Below are positions 1 through 6,437 of a stretch of 15,952 nt of DNA, piece after piece. The DNA comes from Ignavibacteriota bacterium (GTDB lineage Bacteria; Bacteroidota; Ignavibacteria; Tepidaquicellales; Tepidaquicellaceae), in contig PMIW01000044.1 of the NCBI GenBank assembly GCA_003158365.1, forward strand, positions 21,676 to 37,627, given 5' to 3'. Numbering within the stretch: position 1 is the stretch's first letter; each line of letters opens with the position of its first letter. Below the pieces are notes generated by a model. It searched no databases and had not been told where the DNA came from. It was given only the letters and a program-made list of their open reading frames with translations. The position numbers and the translations under genes were made by a program.

Positions 1-1
1 T

Positions 2-205
2 TTTGAACTTCCAAAACAAGGATTTGTTAATTTGAAGGTTTATGATATACTCGGAAAAGAAGTGAAAACACTGGTAAACGAAGTAAGAGGTGCCGGATCA
101 TATTCGGTTGACTTTAATGCTTCTGAATTTTCAACTGGTGTCTATTTCTACAGACTCGAATCCAACGGATTCACAGATACAAAGAAAATGATGTTGATTA
201 AGTAA
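2..205 (+). CDS. C-terminal end of a T9SS-sorted secreted protein (partial)
   Basis: Only the last 67 codons are present; the frame is open at the left edge and ends in TAA at 203-205. The visible part is a type IX secretion system type A sorting domain: LKVYDILGKEVKTLVNE, then GVYFYRLESNG and a basic end, KKMMLIK. In this family the domain carries a passenger across the outer membrane and is normally removed or used for attachment. It is clearly paralogous to the end of the next gene (411-1283), sharing the KVYDILG, YFY-LESNG and KKM blocks. The passenger lies outside the window, so its function cannot be told. A terminator follows about 36 bp after the stop. Confidence 0.9.
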   Translation, partial: FELPKQGFVNLKVYDILGKEVKTLVNEVRGAGSYSVDFNASEFSTGVYFYRLESNGFTDTKKMMLIK

Positions 206-240
206 GTAATCTTGCTTTTTCATATTACTTTTTAATTATA

Positions 241-283
241 AAGAAGCTCCGTGGTTGAAGAAATCACGGGGCTTTTTGTTTTT
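241..283 (+). terminator. Rho-independent terminator after the partial T9SS gene
   Basis: The stem AGCTCCGTG (245-253) pairs with CACGGGGCT (265-273) with one G-T wobble. The loop is GTTGAAGAAAT and a T-rich tail (273-283) follows. The loop is almost identical to that of the terminator at 1360-1392. Confidence 0.85.
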
Positions 284-410
284 ACCTTCCCGGTTAATAA
301 TTAAGTCCCTTTTATTGGTAATTTCATAATTGAAATATTTTTATTAAATTTAGTTCAATTACTATCACTACTTCTGACGAAAATATTTTTTAAATAAAAA
401 TTATACAATT

Positions 411-1283
411 ATGAGAAAAATTATTATCGCTTTAATAGTACTTTTCATTCCGGTTATTTCATATTCCCAGCAAATTACTTTAAAACTAAATGAAGGATTC
501 GAATCAACAACTTTTCCGCCAACAGGCTGGAAGAGAATAAATGTATCAGGGGCAAACCAGTGGCAAAGATTAACGAATCCTTATCCGAACATCATTATGC
601 AGCCGCCTGTCAACGGCATAGCAGTGGCACGCATTAACTACGAAAATATCGGCGGCGAAGACTGGCTAATTACAAGGAAAATTAATTCAATTTCCGATGG
701 AGATTCATTGTTTTTTTATCTTATTAAACAATCCGAACAGGGTCCTTTCCCTCCGGACTCAATGCTGGTAAAAGTTTCCACGACCGATTCACTGCAGGCC
801 AGCTTTACCAATACTCTCATCAATATTAATATTGCAGGAATCCCGACAGGCAACCAGGTCTGGCACAGGTATAGCTTCCCATTAACTCAGTTTGCCGGAC
901 AGAATATCTTTGTTGCTTTTCAGCATAAAGATTTTAACGGGCACGGATGTGCTATTGACAGTGTTGTTGTTTTCAATCCCGGTTCGATTGGAATTAAGCA
1001 AATTGAAAGCACTGTTCCCGATAAGTCGTTTTTATTTCAAAATTTCCCCAATCCATTCAATCCTTCAACGAATATTAATTTTGCATTACAAAAATCCGGA
1101 CTTGTAACATTAAAAGTCTACGATATACTCGGTAATGAAGTCAGGACTTTAGTAAATATAGTAATGAACACCGGAACATATTCTGTTGGATTCAGCGGTG
1201 CAGACCTGCCGGGCGGAGTTTATTTTTACAAACTCGAATCGAACGGAATTACAGATTTAAAGAAAATGGTTCTGGTAAAATAG
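411..1283 (+). CDS. Secreted choice-of-anchor J (cleaved adhesin-like) protein with T9SS sorting domain
   Basis: A 290-residue exported protein. Residues 1-20 are a signal peptide: basic MRK, then a hydrophobic run, then SYSQ. Residues about 27-190 resemble the choice-of-anchor J / cleaved adhesin fold, a jelly-roll carbohydrate- or protein-binding module: EGFESTTFPPTGW near the start, GGEDWLITRKI around 81-91, and a closing strand with FVAFQH and AIDSVVVF. After a short linker, residues about 207-290 are a type A T9SS sorting domain (FQNFPNPFNPST, then KVYDILG, then GGVYFYKLESNG and KKMVLVK). It is small for this class, essentially one binding module plus the sorting tail, and has no protease motif, so it may act as a surface or released adhesin. 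No clear SD or TAnnTTTG promoter was found. A weak match, TAAATTTA at 345-352, lacks a properly spaced upstream element. The exact ligand is unknown. Confidence 0.85.
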   Translation: MRKIIIALIVLFIPVISYSQQITLKLNEGFESTTFPPTGWKRINVSGANQWQRLTNPYPNIIMQPPVNGIAVARINYENIGGEDWLITRKINSISDGDSLFFYLIKQSEQGPFPPDSMLVKVSTTDSLQASFTNTLININIAGIPTGNQVWHRYSFPLTQFAGQNIFVAFQHKDFNGHGCAIDSVVVFNPGSIGIKQIESTVPDKSFLFQNFPNPFNPSTNINFALQKSGLVTLKVYDILGNEVRTLVNIVMNTGTYSVGFSGADLPGGVYFYKLESNGITDLKKMVLVK

Positions 1284-1286
1284 TAT

Positions 1287-1322
1287 CACTGATTTCAGTG
1301 ATTACTCTGATTTCGCTGACTT
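1287..1322. repeat. Four tandem degenerate 9-bp units (CACTGATTT-like)
   Basis: The units are CACTGATTT, CAGTGATTA, CTCTGATTT and CGCTGACTT, starting 4 bp after the stop of the secreted-protein gene. The first two form a small palindrome (CACTGA/TCAGTG). TCTGATTT at 1306-1313 can also pair with AAATCAGA at 1328-1335, so an imperfect hairpin precedes the terminator. A further degenerate pair of units lies at 1397-1414. Confidence 0.6.
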
Positions 1323-1359
1323 AGAGCAAATCAGATTGACTTAAGAGATATTTGCAAAC

Positions 1360-1392
1360 CCCTTCGATTGAAGAAATCGAAGGGCTGTTTTT
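1360..1392 (+). terminator. Rho-independent terminator after the 411-1283 gene
   Basis: CCCTTCGATT (1360-1369) pairs perfectly with AATCGAAGGG (1375-1384) around the loop GAAGA, followed by CTGTTTTTA. The core TTGAAGAAATC is shared with the terminator at 241-283. Confidence 0.85.
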
Positions 1393-1396
1393 ATAT

Positions 1397-1414
1397 CACT
1401 GATTTTATTGATTG
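1397..1414. repeat. Dispersed copy of the 9-bp CACTGATTT repeat
   Basis: CACTGATTT followed by TATTGATTG, preceded by TAT as at 1284. The 21-bp stretch 1394-1414 matches 1284-1304 at 18 positions. It lies just beyond the terminator at 1360-1392, so the terminator is bracketed by two copies of the motif. Nothing else could be recognised from here to the pgk promoter. Confidence 0.5.
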
Positions 1415-1472
1415 CACAGGATCCGACGAATTCTCCAGTTACAAAAATCGAGCTTCGTAACGATTCAATGAA

Positions 1473-1503
1473 TTACTTTTTAAAAATTTATTTCATATCT
1501 TTG
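1473..1503 (+). promoter_or_regulatory. Bacteroidota-type promoter for pgk
   Basis: TATCTTTG at 1496-1503 is a perfect match to the TAnnTTTG -7 element of the primary sigma factor in Bacteroidota. TTAC at 1473-1476 lies 19 bp upstream, where the TTG-type -33 element is expected. Transcription would begin around 1510, giving an AT-rich leader of about 15 nt with no Shine-Dalgarno sequence before the ATG at 1525. Confidence 0.65.
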
Positions 1504-1524
1504 AAAAAATAAATTAAAAATACA

Positions 1525-2745
1525 ATGACTAAACTTACAATTGATAATCTATTAGCGGATAATTTAATCAAAGGGAAAAATGTTCTTGTACGTGTTGATT
1601 TCAATGTACCGCTCGATGCCAATAGAAATATCACGGATTTTAAAAGAATAGTAGAATCGGTACCGACTATTAAAGCAATTATAAATAACGGCGGGAAATG
1701 TATTCTGATGAGTCATCTCGGCAGGCCTAAAGGAGAAAAAAACCCGAAATACTCTCTTGATGTCGTCGCGGAATTTTTATCTAAATATCTTGATAGCAGG
1801 GTTTTGTTTTCTGATGACTGTATTAGTCCCGTTAATAAAGAAGTTATAAAGAATATGCATCCGGGTGATGTACTTCTGCTTGAGAACCTGAGGTTTTACA
1901 AGGAAGAGGAAAAAAACAATCCCGAATTTGCTCAAAAGCATGCCGCTTACGGTGATGTTTATGTGAACGATGCTTTCGGAACCGCCCACAGGGCTCATGC
2001 ATCCACGGAAGGGGTGACTCATTTTATTAAAATATGCGCCGCAGGTTACCTTATGGAAAAAGAACTGAAATATCTTTCCGCCGCAATAAACAACCCAAAA
2101 CGCCCGCTCACAGCTATTCTTGGCGGTTCGAAGATATCGGGTAAAATAGACGTTCTGGAAAACCTGCTCAATATTGCGGATAAAATATTAATCGGCGGGG
2201 GAATGATGTATACATTTTATAAATCAATGGGTCTGAATATAGGTAAATCGATTTTGGAAGAAGATAAAATTGAACTTGCAAAAGAAGTTTTGAATAAGGC
2301 AAAGGCATTAAAAAAGGAATTGCTGCTTCCGCTTGATTTTGTAATAGCAGATAAATTCGAAAATTCTGCAAACAAAAAAACTGTTGCTTTCGATAAAATG
2401 ACAGATGATTTAAACGAATGGATGGGAATGGATATAGGTGAAATGACAATCGAACTTTTTAAAAAGGAAATTCTGAATTCGGGAACAATCGTATGGAACG
2501 GTCCAATGGGTGTATTTGAAATGGACAGTTTTTCTAAAGGTACATTTGAAATTGCCAAAGCTCTCGCAGATGCAACATCGAAAGGAGCCGTTACTATTAT
2601 AGGAGGCGGTGATTCCGCTTCTGCCATAGCAAAAGCGGGACTGGAAGATAAAGTTTCTCATGTCTCGACAGGCGGAGGAGCTTCACTCGAATTCCTGGAA
2701 GGGAAACTTTTGCCCGGAGTAGAAGCTTTATCGAATGCAGATTAA
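1525..2745 (+). CDS. pgk: Phosphoglycerate kinase
   Basis: A cytoplasmic glycolytic enzyme that transfers the 1-phosphate of 1,3-bisphosphoglycerate to ADP, giving ATP and 3-phosphoglycerate. At 406 residues it has the normal bacterial length. All family blocks are present in order: VLVRVDFNVPLD (20-31, substrate-binding arginine and aspartate), SHLGRPKGE (63-71), LLENLRFYKEEEKNN (118-132), YVNDAFGTAHRAHAST (146-161), GGSKISGKIDVLENLL (200-215, phosphate-binding lysines), TIVWNGPMGVFE (321-332), IIGGGDSAS (358-366) and STGGGASLEFLEGK (381-394). The usual G-AKVSDKI block reads GSKISGKI here, a mild variant that keeps both lysines. The gene is alone, with its own promoter and a terminator shared with the opposite-strand operon; no gapdh or other glycolytic gene adjoins it. 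Confidence 0.98.
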   Translation: MTKLTIDNLLADNLIKGKNVLVRVDFNVPLDANRNITDFKRIVESVPTIKAIINNGGKCILMSHLGRPKGEKNPKYSLDVVAEFLSKYLDSRVLFSDDCISPVNKEVIKNMHPGDVLLLENLRFYKEEEKNNPEFAQKHAAYGDVYVNDAFGTAHRAHASTEGVTHFIKICAAGYLMEKELKYLSAAINNPKRPLTAILGGSKISGKIDVLENLLNIADKILIGGGMMYTFYKSMGLNIGKSILEEDKIELAKEVLNKAKALKKELLLPLDFVIADKFENSANKKTVAFDKMTDDLNEWMGMDIGEMTIELFKKEILNSGTIVWNGPMGVFEMDSFSKGTFEIAKALADATSKGAVTIIGGGDSASAIAKAGLEDKVSHVSTGGGASLEFLEGKLLPGVEALSNAD

Positions 2746-2762
2746 TTAATACTCTTAAAATA

Positions 2763-2795
2763 AAAAAAGTCAGGTTAATTTAACCTGACTTTTTT
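2763..2795. terminator. Bidirectional terminator between pgk and lpxC-fabZ
   Basis: A 33-bp perfect palindrome centred on 2779: AAAAAAGTCAGGTTAA (2763-2778) mirrors TTAACCTGACTTTTTT (2780-2795). Read from either side it gives a GC-containing stem followed by six Ts, so it can end both pgk (+) and the envelope operon (-). Confidence 0.92.
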
Positions 2796-2818
2796 ATTTA
2801 CACTTTTTTAAAAACATT

Positions 2819-4228
2819 TTACCTATCGACAAGTACCACGCCGAATTCGCCTTCGCAGGCAAGATCTCCTCCGATATAACCTTTATATGCTTTACCTTTC
2901 AGCTTGCAGAATCCCCTTCTGAAAGACAGTATCTGCATATCGAAAATAAGCTGGTCGCCCGGAACAACCTGTTTTTTAAATTTTACATTATCCATTGTGG
3001 TAAAGAAAGCAAGCTTCTTCTCTATATCATCCATTGTATGCATTAATAATACACCCCCGCACTGCGCCATTGCTTCAACTATCAGCACACCGGGCATAAT
3101 CGGTTTACCGGGAAAATGTCCGGCAAAAAAGGGTTCGTTGAAAGTTACATTTTTCATACCCACAATTCTCTGTGTTTCCATTTCAATTTCCAGTATTCTG
3201 TCAACAAGCAAGAACGGATACCTGTGAGGAAGAATCTTCATAATTGCATCAATATCCAGAACACCGCCTGAAGTTTTCAGCATCTGGTATTTTTTTACGC
3301 TCTTTTTCTGCAGATATAGCTTTCTCAGCATCTTTGTAAATTCGATATTCGATTTATGTCCCGGTCTTGCAGCAAGTATCTGACCTTTAATCGGGGCACC
3401 TATTAACGCAAGGTCGCCAATCATATCAAGCACTTTGTGACGCGCCGGTTCATTCTTGAATCTTAGAGGCGTGTCATTTAATATTCCGGTCGTACCGAGT
3501 TTAATCTTACCATCAAGTTCAATCTTCTTTTTAAATTCCTCAAACTCACCATCATTGAATTTTCTGTCAACAATCACAATTGCATTATCAATTTCCCCGC
3601 CTTTAATCAATCCCTGTTCTTTCAGCATTTCAATTTCTTTCAGGAAACAGAATGTCCGGGCAGGCGCAAATTCCGTTTCAAACTCGCTCTGCAAATCGAA
3701 CAATCCGCTGTGCTGCACTCCAAGCGCGGGATTGCTGAAATCAATCATAAGTGAAATTCTAAAATAATTCTTCAAAGGAAGTGCAACAATATCGACTTTG
3801 TCTTCTTCACTATGATAGTGTACAGTATCTTCGATGATTAAATAGTCTCTCATTGCATCCTGCTCGACAAATCCCGCTTTAATCAATGTATGCACGTAAT
3901 CTATTGCGCTTCCGTCCATTATCGGGGGTTCATTGCTATCCAGTTCTACCGTAATATTATCTATTTCACAACCCACAATTGCAGCAAGAACGTGTTCGAC
4001 AGTATGGACCTTTGCGTTTCCCATTGCAATTGTGGTTCCTCTGGAAATATCCACCACGTGGTCAATATCTGCAGGAATCTCAGGGGAATTTTCGAGGTCC
4101 ATTCTTTTAAATCTGATTCCATAATTTTCGGGAGCAGGTTTAAAAGTCATCACAGACCTGTTACCTGTATGCAGACCGACCCCTGACATTGACACACTTT
4201 TTAAAATTGTTCGCTGTTTTTCTAACAT
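2819..4228 (-). CDS. lpxC-fabZ: Bifunctional UDP-3-O-acyl-GlcNAc deacetylase / 3-hydroxyacyl-ACP dehydratase (LpxC-FabZ fusion)
   Basis: A 469-residue fusion of two complete cytoplasmic enzymes. Residues about 1-300 are LpxC, the zinc deacetylase that commits UDP-3-O-acyl-GlcNAc to lipid A. Zinc ligands H79, H264 and D268 are visible (HTVEHVLAA; HKVLDMIGD), with catalytic E78 and H291 (RPGHKSN). An insertion of about 26 residues relative to E. coli LpxC lies between H79 and H264. Residues about 320-469 are FabZ, which dehydrates 3-hydroxyacyl-ACP: LPHRYPFLLVDRI (333-345), then AGHFPGKPIMPG and VLIVEAMAQ with catalytic H371 and E385. The fusion is known in Bacteroidetes/Chlorobi relatives. Both halves use the 3-hydroxyacyl-ACP branch point between lipid A and fatty acid synthesis. 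It is the last gene of the operon, 16 bp after lpxD. lpxA, which often comes next in relatives, is absent; the shared terminator follows directly. Confidence 0.96.
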   Translation of the reverse strand: MLEKQRTILKSVSMSGVGLHTGNRSVMTFKPAPENYGIRFKRMDLENSPEIPADIDHVVDISRGTTIAMGNAKVHTVEHVLAAIVGCEIDNITVELDSNEPPIMDGSAIDYVHTLIKAGFVEQDAMRDYLIIEDTVHYHSEEDKVDIVALPLKNYFRISLMIDFSNPALGVQHSGLFDLQSEFETEFAPARTFCFLKEIEMLKEQGLIKGGEIDNAIVIVDRKFNDGEFEEFKKKIELDGKIKLGTTGILNDTPLRFKNEPARHKVLDMIGDLALIGAPIKGQILAARPGHKSNIEFTKMLRKLYLQKKSVKKYQMLKTSGGVLDIDAIMKILPHRYPFLLVDRILEIEMETQRIVGMKNVTFNEPFFAGHFPGKPIMPGVLIVEAMAQCGGVLLMHTMDDIEKKLAFFTTMDNVKFKKQVVPGDQLIFDMQILSFRRGFCKLKGKAYKGYIGGDLACEGEFGVVLVDR

Positions 4229-4244
4229 TTACTGTTTTTTTTAT

Positions 4245-5264
4245 TTATTGTTTTTTATTTATAATATTTCTCAGCTCTTCTCTCAGCTTTTCAATATATT
4301 TAATCGATGCTTCCTGCCTCAATTCTTCCTTGAACGGTTTAGCCCTGTAACCGGTATACATACCGGGTTTTGTGATGGACTTTGATACACCGACTGCCGC
4401 ACCGATTATAACATCATCACAGATTGTAATGTGTCCGACAAGTCCTGCCTGCCCGCCAATCATACATCTCTTTCCTATCTTCGTAGTGCCTGAAATCCCG
4501 ACCTGTGCTACAATCACCGTATCTTCCCCTACGTATACGTTGTGTGCGATTTGAATCTGGTTATCCATTTTTACACCGCGGCATATTCTTGTTTCTCCTA
4601 TTGTTGCCCTGTCAATTGTACAATTACTTCCAATCTCAACATCATCTTCAATCACCACAATCCCTTTTTGAAGTATCTTTTTAAATATTCCGTCTTCCTG
4701 CTTTGCATAGCCAAAACCGTCGCTTCCTATAACAGTACCGGAATGAATATGCACATTATTACCGAGGATGCAATTTTTGTAAATCACTACATTATTTTCT
4801 ATTCTGCAATTATTTCCGAGACTCACGCCTTTTCCTATCACACTGCCTGCCGATATTCGTGTATCTTTACCTATTTTACACCCGTTTCCGATTTTTACAA
4901 AATCATCTATAAAAACAGTTTCACTTATTTTTGAATCTTTTCCTATAACGCAGGTATCCGAAATACCGTATTCTTCAGCAGTTTCATCCTTGTTAAACAG
5001 TTCCAGCAGGCTGACAAATGAAAGATAAGGGTCCTGGACTTTAATAACGGTCAAATCATTTCTGATTTCCTTTATTTTAAAAGTCTTCGAGACTAAAACA
5101 GCCCCGGCATTTGTCTCCGAAAAGAATTTTTCATACAGTGGGTTCGAAATAAACGTAATTTCATTTTTACCCGCTGTTTCAATCTTTCCGACATTAATAA
5201 TTTCCAATTCGGCATTTCCTGAAACTTCCCCGTTAATATATTCTGCTATTTCCTTAACTTTCAT
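4245..5264 (-). CDS. lpxD: UDP-3-O-acylglucosamine N-acyltransferase (LpxD)
   Basis: Third committed step of lipid A synthesis: transfer of a 3-hydroxyacyl chain from ACP to the 2-amino group freed by LpxC. The 339-residue length is typical. Residues 1-100 form the N-terminal uridine-binding domain (AGKNEITFISNPLY). Residues about 101-300 are a left-handed beta-helix of hexapeptide repeats (IGNGCKIGKDT, IGSDGFGYA, VEIGSNCTIDRATIG). The active-site histidine is H241 in QIQIAHNVYVG. The C-terminal part after 305 is helical (FKEELRQEASIKYIEKL), the ACP-contacting extension of LpxD. ATG at 5264 lies one base after the TAA of the upstream chaperone gene, and a GAGGG stretch sits within the end of that gene, so translation is probably coupled. 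It acts directly with the downstream lpxC-fabZ. Confidence 0.96.
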   Translation of the reverse strand: MKVKEIAEYINGEVSGNAELEIINVGKIETAGKNEITFISNPLYEKFFSETNAGAVLVSKTFKIKEIRNDLTVIKVQDPYLSFVSLLELFNKDETAEEYGISDTCVIGKDSKISETVFIDDFVKIGNGCKIGKDTRISAGSVIGKGVSLGNNCRIENNVVIYKNCILGNNVHIHSGTVIGSDGFGYAKQEDGIFKKILQKGIVVIEDDVEIGSNCTIDRATIGETRICRGVKMDNQIQIAHNVYVGEDTVIVAQVGISGTTKIGKRCMIGGQAGLVGHITICDDVIIGAAVGVSKSITKPGMYTGYRAKPFKEELRQEASIKYIEKLREELRNIINKKQ

Positions 5265-5265
5265 T

Positions 5266-5790
5266 TTATTTTCCCTCTATCACTTTTTGAACCTTTGCCG
5301 TTAAATCATATTTTTCATTTACAAACAAAAGCAGTATATCACTGTTCCTGTCAAAGACATAGTCATAATCCTCCTTCTTTGCAACTGTTTCAATTGCCTT
5401 AAATATTCTGTCCTGAACAGGTTTCATGAAATCTGTCTGTTTAACAAAATATTCCCCGCCCTCGCCGAACTTCTGGGTTTTAAAAGTAGTAATAGAAGTC
5501 TCGATATCTTTAATGTCCTTTTCCATCTGAGATTTCATCTGTTCGGATAATATAAGTTTCTTTTTATCATAATCATCTTTGATTCTTTTCAAACTATCCT
5601 GCAGATTTCCAAGGTCTTTCTGCCATTCGCCAACCTGGTTATCCAGCTTTTGCTTGGCATCTTTTGCTTCCTGCATATTGTCAATAATCTTTTTTGAATC
5701 TATATATCCGACTTTAGTCTGAGAAAGCGCGAAAGACGAAACAATTAATGATAATATGATGCCTGTAATTAGGCCTTTTGTTTTTTTCAA
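5266..5790 (-). CDS. OmpH/Skp-family periplasmic chaperone, second copy
   Basis: A 174-residue exported protein of the Skp (OmpH) family, trimeric periplasmic chaperones that hold unfolded outer membrane proteins for the Bam complex. Signal peptide at about 1-23 ending in ALSQ, then TKVGYIDSKKI, the first strand of the trimer core. A long charged coiled coil fills about 38-110 (the tentacle), and the C-terminal core contains YDYVFDRNSDILLLF and EKYDLT. The start is TTG at 5788-5790: no in-frame ATG lies near the N-terminus and the signal peptide begins exactly there. No SD is apparent. It lies 25 bp downstream of another Skp-like gene and abuts lpxD. The two copies are diverged in sequence, so they are not a recent duplication. 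Confidence 0.88.
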   Translation of the reverse strand: MKKTKGLITGIILSLIVSSFALSQTKVGYIDSKKIIDNMQEAKDAKQKLDNQVGEWQKDLGNLQDSLKRIKDDYDKKKLILSEQMKSQMEKDIKDIETSITTFKTQKFGEGGEYFVKQTDFMKPVQDRIFKAIETVAKKEDYDYVFDRNSDILLLFVNEKYDLTAKVQKVIEGK

Positions 5791-5815
5791 TTTAATATTT
5801 TTAAATTAATTGAAA

Positions 5816-6376
5816 TTATTTTAATTTATCGAGAACCTTGAATGTAATATCGGATTCCTTTTCCCCGTAAATCAAATCTTCCGTTTTATTAAATACAAAA
5901 TTGATTTTCATTTCTTTGGCAACAATTTCGACCGTTTTGGCCATTTTTTCGACCAAAGGTTTTAAAAGCTCCGCTTGCCTCTGAATCAAATCATTCTGAG
6001 CTTTTTGTTTGTAACCTGTCAAAGCATCATCAAGCGTCTGCAATTCTTTCTGCAGGTCGGCGATTTCATCGCTGAGTTTTTTCAATTCCGCATCTGATTT
6101 TACCGCTCCCGATTCAACAAGCTTCTGGGCTTCTTCATAACGCTTTTTGAAAACTTCCGCTTTTGATTTTAATTCATTTTCTTTATTCTGAAGTGTATCG
6201 GCATACAGTTTTGCAAAAGCCTGGTATTCATCTTCCACCTTTTTGTAGTCGGGCATTTGTTTGATTATACCGTCTCTGTCAACATATCCGATTTTTATCT
6301 GCGAGAAAGAAAATGTAGATATACACAATACTAATCCGACTAAAAAAACGAAAAATTTAATGTTTAATACTTTCAA
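5816..6376 (-). CDS. OmpH/Skp-family periplasmic chaperone, first copy (TTG start)
   Basis: A 186-residue exported chaperone of the Skp/OmpH family, the first of two after bamA. Signal peptide about 1-25 (hydrophobic FFVFLVGLVLCIS, ending SFSQ), then IKIGYVDRDGIIKQMPDYK, the usual Skp opening. A highly charged heptad-like coiled coil spans about 45-125, and the C-terminal core has INFVFNKTEDLIYGEKESDIT. The start codon is TTG (6374-6376), fixed by a strong Shine-Dalgarno AAGGAG (complement of 6385-6390) 8 nt upstream and by the position of the signal peptide. Such an SD stands out in this window, where most genes lack one. The 61-bp gap after bamA is the largest in the operon, so a separate promoter or translational boost here is possible. 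Confidence 0.9.
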   Translation of the reverse strand: MKVLNIKFFVFLVGLVLCISTFSFSQIKIGYVDRDGIIKQMPDYKKVEDEYQAFAKLYADTLQNKENELKSKAEVFKKRYEEAQKLVESGAVKSDAELKKLSDEIADLQKELQTLDDALTGYKQKAQNDLIQRQAELLKPLVEKMAKTVEIVAKEMKINFVFNKTEDLIYGEKESDITFKVLDKLK

Positions 6377-6384
6377 GAAATTAT

Positions 6385-6390
6385 CTCCTT
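6385..6390 (-). promoter_or_regulatory. Strong Shine-Dalgarno before the TTG start of the first skp-like gene
   Basis: On the minus strand this reads AAGGAG, 8 nt before TTG at 6376. It settles the start choice and is the best-looking ribosome binding site noticed in the window. Confidence 0.75.
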
Positions 6391-6437
6391 ATTATTTTAA
6401 TTATGTTTATTAATTTCAATTTGCTATTTGTTAATTA

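Noticed and set aside
345..352. TAAATTTA as a promoter of the 411-1283 gene
   Set aside because: It is one mismatch from TAnnTTTG, but the nearest TTG is only 12 bp upstream instead of about 19, so it is too weak in AT-rich DNA.
2217..2627. 136-codon open frame antisense to pgk
   Set aside because: It lies wholly within a strongly conserved pgk, its product has a biased composition without any motif, and it is explained as a shadow of the coding frame.
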